A stretch of DNA of 6,371 nt from Verrucomicrobiota bacterium (GTDB lineage: Bacteria; Verrucomicrobiota; Verrucomicrobiia; Limisphaerales; UBA9464), in the NCBI GenBank assembly GCA_947464705.1, contig CANHYD010000140.1, forward strand, positions 1-6,371, written 5' to 3'. The notes under the pieces were generated by a model, which saw only the letters and a list, made by a program, of their open reading frames with translations, had not been told where the DNA came from and did no database searches. A program made the position numbers and the translations under genes. Numbering within the stretch: the first letter of the stretch is position 1; each line of letters starts with the position of its first letter. This document shows positions 1-6,242 of the stretch, in pieces.

Positions 1-2
1 CA

Positions 3-44
3 AATGACCTGGTTTGGCTACCCGAACACGACTGGGTGGGATGA
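3..44 (+). CDS. Possible 3' end of an unrecognised gene (partial)
   Basis: One + strand frame enters from the left edge and ends at a TGA at 42-44, giving the C-terminal residues NDLVWLPEHDWVG. The composition looks like protein (charged and aromatic residues, no low-complexity arginine/proline run), and two perfect hairpins lie downstream at 78-96 and 141-160, where a terminator would be expected. Thirteen codons are far too few to identify a family. The other two frames are also open or short here, so this could be chance. Confidence 0.3.
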   Translation, partial: NDLVWLPEHDWVG

Positions 45-77
45 TCGCGAGGCCGGGAGGCCCGCTGGTTCCGATAG

Positions 78-96
78 GGACGGTGTCTCACCGTCC
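78..96. repeat. Perfect 8-bp hairpin with 3-nt loop
   Basis: GGACGGTG (78-85) pairs perfectly with CACCGTCC (89-96) around a TCT loop. It is followed on the + strand by GTTTCC, only a weak T run, so it could be a terminator for a gene ending near 44. The sequence just before it (ATAGGGAC) resembles the sequence before the second hairpin (GTAGGAC). This fits either two copies of a REP-like intergenic palindrome or a structured leader for the downstream gene. Confidence 0.5.
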
Positions 97-140
97 GTTT
101 CCTGGGCTGCCCTCACCGGGCGGTTTGCATCCGGTAGGAC

Positions 141-160
141 GCCGGGTCGGGGGACCCGGC
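141..160. repeat. Perfect 8-bp hairpin with GGGG loop
   Basis: GCCGGGTC (141-148) pairs perfectly with GACCCGGC (153-160) around a four-G loop. All but two of the eight pairs are G-C (the T-A and one other are checked in the stem), so it would be very stable as RNA. The + strand after it reads CTCCTCATTGC, without a U tract, so an intrinsic terminator is possible but not typical. It lies 57 nt before the start codon of the redoxin gene and may be in its 5' leader. Confidence 0.5.
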
Positions 161-217
161 CTCCTCATTGCTTTCGTTTGGATTTGTCCCGATCTTTAAG
201 GAATTCTTCACAACGCC

Positions 218-1417
218 ATGAACCATCCCCTACAGACCTCACCCTCTGGCGGCTCTCGGCTTTCTAGCCCGCGGGCACGTGGGGATGCGGCGCTGCGGAG
301 GCACTTGGGTTGGATGGCGGTGGGCGGGCTGTCACTGGCGTCGTGGGTGGCTCGGGCGGCTGACGAACCCGCCACCTCCGCTGGTACCGGTGCCGTACTG
401 CGCCATCGCGACCTGCCCGCCACGCTCACGCGCGTGCCCCAGACGCTCCTGGCAATCGCCCATTCCGAGGAGGGGCAGCGCGAGTTGGGCATCCAGACCG
501 AGACCGAGGTCGGGTTCGATGAGGCGCTCCGCAAGACGGCGTCGGGTTGGATGCGTTGGCGGAACCTGCCCGAGAAGGAACAACGCGAGGCGATCGCACG
601 GGCCGAGACGGCCGTGGTGGGCGAGGTTCGGCGACGATGGGGCGGCGTGGCCGCCACCCGTTTGCGCCAGTTGGAACTCCAAGGGCAGGGGGCCCGCGCC
701 TTCCTCAGGCCCGAGGTAGTCGATCACCTCGCGATCACGGACGAGCAGCGCTCCCGGTTCGATGCGCTGTTTGAGCGGTCCGACCGGGCCTTGAGTCAGG
801 TGCGTTCGGTCGGCAACGCAGGCCGGGCCCAGAGGCTGGCCGCGATGACCCGTGTCCGACAGGGCGAGTCCGAGGCATCCAAAAAGCTGCTGAGCGCCGG
901 GCAGCAGTCACGATGGCTCGAGTGTCTGGGCGAGGTCCGCGACACGTCCGCCTTCGAACGCGTACTGCCGATGGCCCCGGAGTTGGTCGATTCTGGGGTC
1001 TGGGTCGAGGGCGGCCGGAAAGCCCGTTTGGTCGACCTGCGTGGCAAGGTTGTACTGCTGCACTTCTACGCCTTCCAGTGCCACAACTGCCACGCCAACT
1101 TTGACATTTACCAGCGCTGGCACCAGACCTTGCGCGACCAGGGCATCGAGGTGGTTGGGGTTCAGACTCCCGAGACCGACGACGAGCGCGATGCCGGAAA
1201 GGTGGTGGCCGCGGCCAAGAAAGCCGGGTTCGAGTTCCCGGTACTGGTGGATCTGAAGAGCGCCAATTGGGATGCCTGGGGCACCACGATGTGGCCCACG
1301 GTGTATGTCATCGATCGGCGCGGCTATGTGCGTCACTGGTGGATGGGCGAGCTGCGTTGGAAGGGAGCCCAAGGCGACCAGGAGATCGAGCGTTTGGCCA
1401 AGCGACTGTTGGCCTGA
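218..1417 (+). CDS. Exported thioredoxin-fold (redoxin/TlpA-like) protein
   Basis: The 399-residue protein is predicted to be exported and to carry out thiol-disulfide exchange outside the cytoplasm. Residues 1-27 are polar and Arg-rich, residues 30-46 are hydrophobic (GWMAVGGLSLASWVA), and ARA-ADE near 46-49 fits a signal peptidase I site. Residues about 90-245 are charged and probably helical. They contain LAITDEQ (171-177) and a second, looser LLSAGQQ (224-230), resembling the 'L-T-x-E-Q' segments of many PVC periplasmic proteins. The thioredoxin fold occupies about 268-399: the strand KVVLLHFYAF, then the active site CHNC (288-291), the segment VVGVQTPET (312-320), and the cis-proline motif TMWPTVYVID (357-366, Pro360). 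The C-terminus is Trp-rich (HWWMGELRW). Both catalytic cysteines are present. The partner is unknown; TlpA/DipZ-type proteins are the nearest relatives known to me. The ATG at 218 has only AAGGA 15 nt upstream, which is too distant for a normal ribosome binding site. A downstream start would still have to precede the hydrophobic stretch, so the exact start is uncertain. Confidence 0.92.
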   Translation: MNHPLQTSPSGGSRLSSPRARGDAALRRHLGWMAVGGLSLASWVARAADEPATSAGTGAVLRHRDLPATLTRVPQTLLAIAHSEEGQRELGIQTETEVGFDEALRKTASGWMRWRNLPEKEQREAIARAETAVVGEVRRRWGGVAATRLRQLELQGQGARAFLRPEVVDHLAITDEQRSRFDALFERSDRALSQVRSVGNAGRAQRLAAMTRVRQGESEASKKLLSAGQQSRWLECLGEVRDTSAFERVLPMAPELVDSGVWVEGGRKARLVDLRGKVVLLHFYAFQCHNCHANFDIYQRWHQTLRDQGIEVVGVQTPETDDERDAGKVVAAAKKAGFEFPVLVDLKSANWDAWGTTMWPTVYVIDRRGYVRHWWMGELRWKGAQGDQEIERLAKRLLA

Positions 1418-1630
1418 ACTTTGTGTGCTCGGCCCCCCGCCGGTAGACAAATGGGGTAGACAATCCCATCCACAGGCCTGCGCCCGGTCAGGAAAAAGCG
1501 GTGAATCAATAGGTAGGGGGGATTCTCTGAGAGCGGAGAACAAGACGTGGAAGGCTCGGAAATCAGATCCCAAACTGAGGTGCTTGTGTCCCCACGATGC
1601 CCTGTGAGGAGGGGAACCGATATCTAAAGT

Positions 1631-1645
1631 GGGCCAAGGCGGCCC
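1631..1645 (-). terminator. Candidate terminator after tRNA-Gly
   Basis: On the - strand, 12 nt after the CCA end of the tRNA, GGGCC pairs with GGCCC around GCCTT. A further G-U pair can close the loop to three bases. The stem is followed by ACTTTAGATAT, which has only a three-T run. Placement fits termination of the tRNA transcript, but the weak T tract keeps this tentative. Confidence 0.4.
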
Positions 1646-1657
1646 CGATTGGGAAGA

Positions 1658-1732
1658 TGGAGCGGGCGACGGGATTCGAACCCGTGACAACTAGTTTGGA
1701 AGACTAGTACTCTACCGCTGAGCTACGCCCGC
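1658..1732 (-). tRNA. tRNA-Gly (anticodon UCC), CCA encoded
   Basis: Read on the - strand, the 75-nt gene folds as a complete cloverleaf. The 7-bp acceptor stem is GCGGGCG with CGCCCGC. The D arm is GCTC/GAGT with one G-U pair and the loop AGCGGTA. The anticodon stem is CTAGT/ACTAG around the loop CTTCCAA, so the anticodon is TCC and reads GGA and GGG codons. The variable region is five bases (TTGTC), and the T arm is ACGGG/CCCGT with the loop TTCGAAT. The discriminator base is U, as usual for bacterial glycine tRNAs, and CCA is encoded at 1660-1658. No base is missing, so it should be functional. It lies 98 nt downstream of the glycerate kinase gene on the same strand. No clear -35/-10 pair was found immediately upstream. 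Confidence 0.97.
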
Positions 1733-1774
1733 GTTCCAATTCACAAAGACTTCCTGATTCCTGGGGGCATTTCA

Positions 1775-1791
1775 AGCCCTGCGTCAGGGTT
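1775..1791 (-). terminator. Weak hairpin downstream of glycerate kinase
   Basis: On the - strand AACCCTG pairs with CAGGGCTT around ACG: five Watson-Crick pairs (CCCTG/CAGGG), then one G-U and one A-T pair. It begins 40 nt past the glycerate kinase stop codon and is followed by GAAATG rather than T residues. It could be a weak or factor-dependent terminator separating the kinase transcript from the tRNA gene, or simply chance. Confidence 0.3.
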
Positions 1792-1830
1792 GGTGGCGAA
1801 AATTATTGGACGAGTGAAATCGAGGCTTCG

Positions 1831-2952
1831 TCAAAGGGGCTCGGCTGCCAGCTTTTCAGCCAATAGAGCGAGCCAGCGGGCCGCGTCGGCCTTGGCTTCG
1901 GCAGGTTGGGTCAGTGTGGGTGTGATGGCCGCCAGCCGTTGGAAAAGTGCGGTCGATGGTTCTGTGCTGGTGGGTGCCTCCACAACGCCTGCCAGACCCC
2001 AGCAGGGCTTGGTGCGCTGTTGGCAGAGCAGGGCGATCTGACCGGTGCCTTTGCCCATGAAGGTCTGTCGATCGATGGAGCCTTCGCCGGTCAGGATGAG
2101 ATCGGCCTGGTCGATTTCTTCGATCAGGCGTGTGTGTCGGGCCACAATCTCGAACCCCGATTCCAGGGTGGCCCGCAAGAAAAGGCGCAATCCGAATCCC
2201 AGTCCTCCGGCCGCGCCGGCTCCGGGCCGTTCATCGAGGTGGGTTCCATGGGCGGCGGCCGCAAACTCGGCGAGTCGACCCAGCGCGGCATCGGCGATCG
2301 GCAGATTCTCCGGGCGGAGCCCCTTCTGTGGTCCATAAACGCGGCTGCAACCGCGGGGTCCCAACAGCGGGTTGTCGACATCGACGGCCACGGTGATGGG
2401 CAGCGGGAAGGGGGATTCTGGCGGTGCCCAGCGATGGAGTTGGTCGAGGTGGCTCCATCGCTCAATGGGTTGTCCAGCCTCATCAAAAAATTGCCATCCC
2501 AGGGCCCGGGCCAAGCCAAAGCCGGCGTCGTTGGTGGCGCTGCCGCCAATGCCCATGAGCACTTCGCGGGCTCCGGTTTCTTGGGCGGCCCTCAGAGCGG
2601 TTCCGAGGCCGGTGGTGTCGAGGTCGAAGGGGTGGAAGCGTCCCGGCGGGAGTTGCGCCAGTCCGATGATGGCCGCCGACTCGATCAGGGCGCGCCCGGA
2701 ATGCGGTTCGTACCACCAATGTGCTGCGATGGGGCGGTGGGCCGCATCGACGGTTTCCACGGTCCGGCGTTCGGCCCCAAGGCGCTCGGCCAAGACCGAT
2801 CCGAAGCCGTCACCACCGTCGCTGATGGGCAGCAGGGTGAGCGCGTCTTTGGGTCTATGGCGTCGCCAGCCATCGGCAATGGCCTGGGCCGCGGCGGCCG
2901 CTGTGAGGGTGCCTTTGAACTTATCGGGAACGATGAGGACGCGGAGCGGCAT
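1831..2952 (-). CDS. glxK: Glycerate kinase (GarK/GlxK type)
   Basis: The enzyme phosphorylates D-glycerate with ATP in the cytoplasm; the GarK/GlxK family (type 1 glycerate kinases) generally makes 2-phosphoglycerate, which enters lower glycolysis from glyoxylate or sugar-acid breakdown. At 373 residues the protein matches the family's usual length. Motifs run in the expected order: PDKFKGTLTA (9-18), PISDGGDG (42-49), TTGLGTAL (113-120), GIGGSATNDAG (134-144), DVDNPLLGPRG (191-201) with YGPQKG (206-211), PGAGAAGGLGFGL (243-255), and LILTGEGSIDRQT (285-297) with KGTG (301-304). The frame stays open upstream to a TTG at 3075. The ATG at 2952 was chosen because MPLRVLIVPDKFKG aligns with the family N-terminus, while the 41 extra residues look non-conserved. 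No Shine-Dalgarno sequence precedes either start. No glyoxylate or tartronate pathway gene is adjacent, so the upstream source of glycerate cannot be read from context. The symbol is by family; garK is equally possible. Confidence 0.95.
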   Translation of the reverse strand: MPLRVLIVPDKFKGTLTAAAAAQAIADGWRRHRPKDALTLLPISDGGDGFGSVLAERLGAERRTVETVDAAHRPIAAHWWYEPHSGRALIESAAIIGLAQLPPGRFHPFDLDTTGLGTALRAAQETGAREVLMGIGGSATNDAGFGLARALGWQFFDEAGQPIERWSHLDQLHRWAPPESPFPLPITVAVDVDNPLLGPRGCSRVYGPQKGLRPENLPIADAALGRLAEFAAAAHGTHLDERPGAGAAGGLGFGLRLFLRATLESGFEIVARHTRLIEEIDQADLILTGEGSIDRQTFMGKGTGQIALLCQQRTKPCWGLAGVVEAPTSTEPSTALFQRLAAITPTLTQPAEAKADAARWLALLAEKLAAEPL

Positions 2953-3239
2953 CGGCCGGTAGGGTGAGCTGGCCGGGGCCTGCTCGGCAAGTTGAGCGAA
3001 CGGAGGATCGGGCCTCAGATATGCCGAAGCGGTACCGTAGGGAGAAACGTGATGGCGGGGCGGATTCTTTCCCAAGACGAAACGGGGGTGAGGCGCGGGC
3101 CCTGCAGTGGCTCGTGCTTGAGGCCCGTGCTTGAGGCCTGGAATAACGAAGCTCTTGCGGAATAAGTCGCAGCCAACGTGAGCGATCCAACCGAAATCGT
3201 TCCGGATCCGACGTGGCCAAGGGGGGCATTAGCCCAGGC
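2953..3239. other. 287-bp spacer between glycerate kinase and CotH-like gene
   Basis: No convincing gene was found. Open frames here are arginine/serine/proline-rich and lack a recognisable motif, including the 41-codon extension of the kinase frame and a 102-codon - strand frame from 3229 that runs into the kinase gene. The spacer holds a 13-bp tandem duplication (3113-3138). On the - strand just after the CotH-like stop codon, GGGC and GCCC could form a 4-bp hairpin around TAAT, too short to call a terminator. The kinase promoter is presumably in this stretch, but no clear -35/-10 pair is visible. Confidence 0.6.
3113..3138. repeat. Perfect 13-bp tandem duplication
   Basis: The unit CGTGCTTGAGGCC occupies 3113-3125 and is repeated exactly at 3126-3138 with no spacer. 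It is intergenic, 161 bp upstream of the glycerate kinase ATG and 102 bp past the CotH-like stop codon. Two exact copies suggest a recent slippage duplication, or possibly paired binding sites. Nothing else in the window carries this unit as far as I could see. Confidence 0.85.
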
Positions 3240-4904
3240 TCAGGGCACCATCTTCAGCTGCATCGACTTCAGGTCGAACCAAGTTTCGCCGGCATGGGCG
3301 CGGATTTCAGCCACCAGTTCGATGTCTCGCGGGTCGTGGATCTGGAAGGGATGCACGAATTCGGTCCACTCGCTGTCGCCGGTAAAGAGCCGGGCGTGTT
3401 CGCCACCGCTGAGTCGGAAGGCGGCACCACCCGGGTATCGCTGATCCGGGGCCGCCTGAACACCCCGGGTGCGGATGCGACCGCGCACCTCATACTTACC
3501 AATGGGCAGGCGGATCATCGCCCGGAACGAGGCGACCGAGTCCGGGGCCTGTGCCTGAATGTATAGGGTGTCGAGCTCGCCGAGCTTGATCGCCTCCATC
3601 TTGACTTGGCCGCGCTGGTAACGGGGCTGCCAGCGAGCCAGCGCCGTGACGCCGCCGGCTTCGAAGCGGATGGGCTTGGGCTGCGACTCCAGTCGCGACC
3701 GGGCGATTTCAATCCGTCGGAACGCGCGGTCTTGGAAGGAGTGGATCGCTTCGGTGCGCCATTCCCGCTGGTCCTGCGGCAGCGACTGGATCAAGGGCAT
3801 GAGGCGAGCCCCGACGCGCTTGAAATGGGCATCGAGCGTTTCCGTCGTGAAGACGTCCTTCAGCAACTGATCGATCTTCGCATAGAAGCGGTCGCGGTAA
3901 GCCGGTACATCAAACAACTGACGCGACAACAGGCCGCCCCCGGGCAATTCCAGGTCTTTCCCGATGTTGCCGAGCAATTGGTCCATGCCGTGCGGTTGGA
4001 ACGTGGCCTTGCCGGTGCGGGGTTCGAAGTAGATGCGGTAATTGTTCCGATTGTTGCCGTATCCGTCCCAATCGACGAGCAGGGCCTGAAGAGCCGACTC
4101 GGTGATGAAGCGATCGACTTCAAGAATTGCGTCCAGCGCGGCCTCACGTCGCCGTAGGTCGCTGAGGTTGGCCGCATCGCGGAGTTTCTGAAGGTCTTTG
4201 TAATCCAGCGGTCCGTCGCCGGTATCGCGGTCGAGGTCTTGGTCGATGTCGCGGACAAATCCGCCGTCGTAAAGGTTGCCCGACGGGTCGGGATAGTGGC
4301 GGCGCAGGAAGCTGCGGTTGTAGCCTTCTTTCAGCACATAAGGGCCGAGTTCGCGGCCATCGAAACTGACCAGTGCCTGGGTGGCTCGGGCGGTGGGGAT
4401 GCCCACATTTTCGTACAGGTGGCGACCGAGTTGCTCGCTCAGCAACGAAGGGTCCTGGACGGAGTTGTTCAGGTGGATCTTGTCCATCCCGCTGAACCGC
4501 TGGCCGGGGATGAGCTTGTCGAAGTTGAGCGTCAGGGCCGGATTGTCATCCACGCCTCGGGTGCTGCCAGCAGAGCCCTTGACGTGGACCAGCACCTGTT
4601 CGAAGCGGTTGGTGCCCACGGTGACCGTGGCTGGGACGGGGCTGCGGGGATTGTCGCGCAGCTTCTGGATCTCGGCCGGTGCGAAGGTGATGACAAACCG
4701 TTGGAGGGGGCCGCCGAAGAGGGCCTCGGCCGCAGCGTCGTCGGCCGCCTGACGGGCTCGTTTGGAACCGGGCTTGGGAGGCTGGGCGGTCGCCTGGGAT
4801 TTTGCTGGTTTGGACTCCGGAACTTCGACACCGAATGCCGGGAATGCCACCGGTTCCCCGATCAGGAAACCGGCTACCGTCAGGATCAAAATCCGGCGAG
4901 CCAT
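3240..4904 (-). CDS. Secreted CotH kinase-fold protein
   Basis: The 554-residue protein is probably exported. It starts MARRILILTVAGFLIGEPV, a charged then hydrophobic signal-like segment, followed by an Ala/Pro/Lys-rich linker to about residue 60. The core (about 65-405) has the features of the CotH family (spore coat protein H kinase-like fold): RFVITFAPAEIQKL (69-82), HVKGSAGSTRG (107-117), DKIHLNNSVQDPSLLSEQL (141-159), VLKEGYN (190-196), SGNLYDGGF (208-216), then LLVDWDGYGNNRNNYRIYF (275-293) and HGMDQLL (305-311). In Bacillus, CotH is an atypical protein kinase with ATP-binding Asp residues; the Asp of HGMD and the DWDGYGNNRNNY segment are the likely active-site equivalents here. Residues about 405-554 form a beta-rich C-terminal region (KYEVRGRIRTRG, FDLKSMQLKM) that resembles a carbohydrate-binding-like module; this is inference. 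The substrate is unknown. A GTG at 4913 in frame is an alternative start adding MPV; the ATG gives a more compact signal peptide. No Shine-Dalgarno sequence precedes either. The gene follows asd by 81 bp. Confidence 0.88.
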   Translation of the reverse strand: MARRILILTVAGFLIGEPVAFPAFGVEVPESKPAKSQATAQPPKPGSKRARQAADDAAAEALFGGPLQRFVITFAPAEIQKLRDNPRSPVPATVTVGTNRFEQVLVHVKGSAGSTRGVDDNPALTLNFDKLIPGQRFSGMDKIHLNNSVQDPSLLSEQLGRHLYENVGIPTARATQALVSFDGRELGPYVLKEGYNRSFLRRHYPDPSGNLYDGGFVRDIDQDLDRDTGDGPLDYKDLQKLRDAANLSDLRRREAALDAILEVDRFITESALQALLVDWDGYGNNRNNYRIYFEPRTGKATFQPHGMDQLLGNIGKDLELPGGGLLSRQLFDVPAYRDRFYAKIDQLLKDVFTTETLDAHFKRVGARLMPLIQSLPQDQREWRTEAIHSFQDRAFRRIEIARSRLESQPKPIRFEAGGVTALARWQPRYQRGQVKMEAIKLGELDTLYIQAQAPDSVASFRAMIRLPIGKYEVRGRIRTRGVQAAPDQRYPGGAAFRLSGGEHARLFTGDSEWTEFVHPFQIHDPRDIELVAEIRAHAGETWFDLKSMQLKMVP

Positions 4905-4911
4905 CACAGGC

Positions 4912-4930
4912 ACCAGCGTTGACTGCTGGT
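4912..4930. promoter_or_regulatory. Small inverted repeat just upstream of the CotH-like start
   Basis: ACCAGC (4912-4917) pairs with GCTGGT (4925-4930) around a 7-nt loop. On the - strand mRNA it would end seven bases before the ATG at 4904 and would include part of the alternative GTG start at 4913. In that position it could influence translation initiation or mark an operator half-site pair. Six base pairs can easily arise by chance. Confidence 0.3.
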
Positions 4931-4985
4931 TTCAGAGTTCAAGCCGAACGATGTGACAACTTGGAGAAACTCCGTCCCGAGGGGG

Positions 4986-5996
4986 TCACTTCAGCTTCAG
5001 GAGCTCTTCGGCAATCTGCACCGCATTGAGAGCGGCACCCTTGAGAAGTTGGTCGCCGCAAATCCAGAAGGTCAGGCCATTGTCCATCGCGCAGTCCATG
5101 CGGATCCGACCGACGGCGCAGTTGTCCTTCTCGGAAGTGTGCAGGGGCATCGGGTATTCCGAGGCCGACGGGTTGTCCACCACGTCCAAGCCAGGAGCTT
5201 GGAGCAGCACCGTGCGGGCGGCTTCCACCGTTATGGGCTTCTCGAATTCGGCGCTGACGGCCACGGAGTGGGAGCGGTACACCGGAACTCGCACGCAGGT
5301 CACCGAGGCCTTGAAGCCCGGGTGGTGCATGATCTTGCGGCCCTCGTTCTCGAGCTTCATCTCTTCCTTGGTGTAGCCGGAGGCCAGGAATGAATCCACC
5401 TGCGGAAGCACGTTGAAGGCGATCTGGTGCGGGTACACCTCACGGGTGACGGGTTCGCCGCGCACAATCTGGCCGACCTGCTTCTCCAACTCTTCGATGG
5501 CCTTGGCGCCGGTGCCGGAAACAGCCTGATAGCTTGAGGCAAAAATACGCTTCACGCCGAAGGCTTTGTGCAGTGGGTACAAGGCCATCAGGGTGATGGC
5601 GGTGGTGCAATTCGGGTTGGCGATGATGCCATGGTGCGAGGCCACGTCGGCCGCGTTGATCTCGGGCACCACCAGCGGCACCTTGGGGTCTTGGCGGAAG
5701 TAACTGGAGTTGTCCACCACCACGCAGCCGGCCTTGACCGCTGACGGGGCGTAGTCGCGGGAAATGGAGCCGCCAGCGCTGAAGAGCGCGATGTCGATCC
5801 CGGCAAAGGCATCGTGGGTCAGCTCTTGGACGATGATTTCAGTGCCCCGGAAGGTGAGCTTCTTGCCGACCGAGCGGGCTGAGGCCAGCAGGGTCAATTT
5901 GCCGACAGGGAAATTGCGGCGTTCCAGGGTCCGAATCATCTCGATGCCAACGGCACCGGTTGCGCCGACAACGGCCACATGTGGGCTGCTCTTCAT
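4986..5996 (-). CDS. asd: Aspartate-semialdehyde dehydrogenase
   Basis: This cytoplasmic enzyme reduces L-aspartyl phosphate to aspartate semialdehyde with NADPH. It is the branch-point step to lysine, diaminopimelate, threonine and methionine. The 336-residue length is typical. The N-terminal nucleotide-binding fold starts HVAVVGATGAVG (6-17). DNSSYFR (95-101) and PLVVPEIN (107-114) follow, then the catalytic cysteine in NPNCTTAI (127-134, Cys130), SSYQAVSGTG (154-163, Gln157), and the substrate-binding stretch EEMKLENEGRKI (211-222). RVPVYRSHS (236-244) carries Arg236 and the general base His243, and KGAALNAVQIAE (319-330) closes the dehydrogenase fold. The RSHS form, in place of the commoner GHS, is an intact variant. 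The frame is open upstream to a GTG at 6116. The ATG at 5996 was chosen because MKSSPHVAVVGATG fits the family N-terminus. No Shine-Dalgarno sequence is visible. No lysC, dapA or hom gene is within view. Confidence 0.97.
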   Translation of the reverse strand: MKSSPHVAVVGATGAVGIEMIRTLERRNFPVGKLTLLASARSVGKKLTFRGTEIIVQELTHDAFAGIDIALFSAGGSISRDYAPSAVKAGCVVVDNSSYFRQDPKVPLVVPEINAADVASHHGIIANPNCTTAITLMALYPLHKAFGVKRIFASSYQAVSGTGAKAIEELEKQVGQIVRGEPVTREVYPHQIAFNVLPQVDSFLASGYTKEEMKLENEGRKIMHHPGFKASVTCVRVPVYRSHSVAVSAEFEKPITVEAARTVLLQAPGLDVVDNPSASEYPMPLHTSEKDNCAVGRIRMDCAMDNGLTFWICGDQLLKGAALNAVQIAEELLKLK

Positions 5997-6242
5997 AACG
6001 TAGGGGGCGGATAGTGGTCCCGGATCCGTCCCTGTCGAGAGGGAAGCGCCGATTTGGCGTCCGGTCCCGTCTCCGGCGCGCACGCCGCGGACGTTCTGTC
6101 GCAGGATTATCGACACCCCCGGTCCGCTGAAAGCCTAGCCCTAAGACTCCACAGCAAGCTCGTCTCCTCAGGCGGGGTCGGTCCCTCATATTTACACAAA
6201 AGGGGCCACTCTATACTCAATCAACGGGTTTGCAGTCGCTCC
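5997..6242. other. Non-coding region upstream of asd
   Basis: Together with the structured element to its right, this makes about 375 bp without a convincing gene. It should hold the leftward asd promoter, but I see no good -35/-10 pair on the - strand; AT-rich candidates around 6185-6235 do not combine at a normal spacing. The - strand does not show the conserved core of a lysine (L-box), SAM or TPP riboswitch. The + strand carries the promoter-like pair listed separately. Open frames crossing the region have no recognisable motifs. Confidence 0.55.
6191..6217 (+). promoter_or_regulatory. Rightward sigma-70-like promoter candidate
   Basis: TTTACA (6191-6196) differs from the -35 consensus at one position and TATACT (6212-6217) differs from the -10 consensus at one position. 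The spacer is 15 bp, shorter than the preferred 17. This is an AT-rich island in GC-rich sequence. A transcript would begin near 6224, about 20 nt before the first arm of the inverted repeat at 6243. It points away from asd. The short spacer is the main reason for doubt. Confidence 0.35.

Noticed and set aside
908..1690. 260-codon - strand open frame opposite the redoxin gene
   Set aside because: Its start lies inside the tRNA-Gly gene and the rest is antisense to a well-supported CDS; the translation shows no family features.
1658..1732. tRNA-Gly as an integration site of a mobile element
   Set aside because: No repeated 3' tRNA fragment, integrase or element-like gene is visible on either side; both neighbours look like ordinary chromosomal genes.
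1733..1774. tRNA promoter with TTGAAA as -35
   Set aside because: At a 17-bp spacing the -10 would be AAGTCT, which matches the consensus poorly, so no promoter is called.
1906..2967. 353-codon + strand open frame opposite the glycerate kinase gene
   Set aside because: It mirrors the kinase gene on the other strand, is Gly-rich without any recognisable motif, and GC-rich coding sequence commonly leaves long open antisense frames.
2921..3229. 102-codon - strand frame in the spacer and overlapping the 5' end of the glycerate kinase gene
   Set aside because: Composition is Arg/Ser/Pro-rich and typical of non-coding GC-rich DNA, it overlaps the conserved kinase N-terminus in another frame, and no motif is seen.
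4239..4922. 227-codon + strand open frame opposite the CotH-like gene
   Set aside because: Antisense shadow of a gene with clear family motifs; no ribosome binding site or domain supports it.
5997..6242. Riboswitch upstream of asd (lysine, SAM or similar)
   Set aside because: Asd genes are sometimes under lysine or SAM control, but the - strand lacks the conserved core sequences of those classes.
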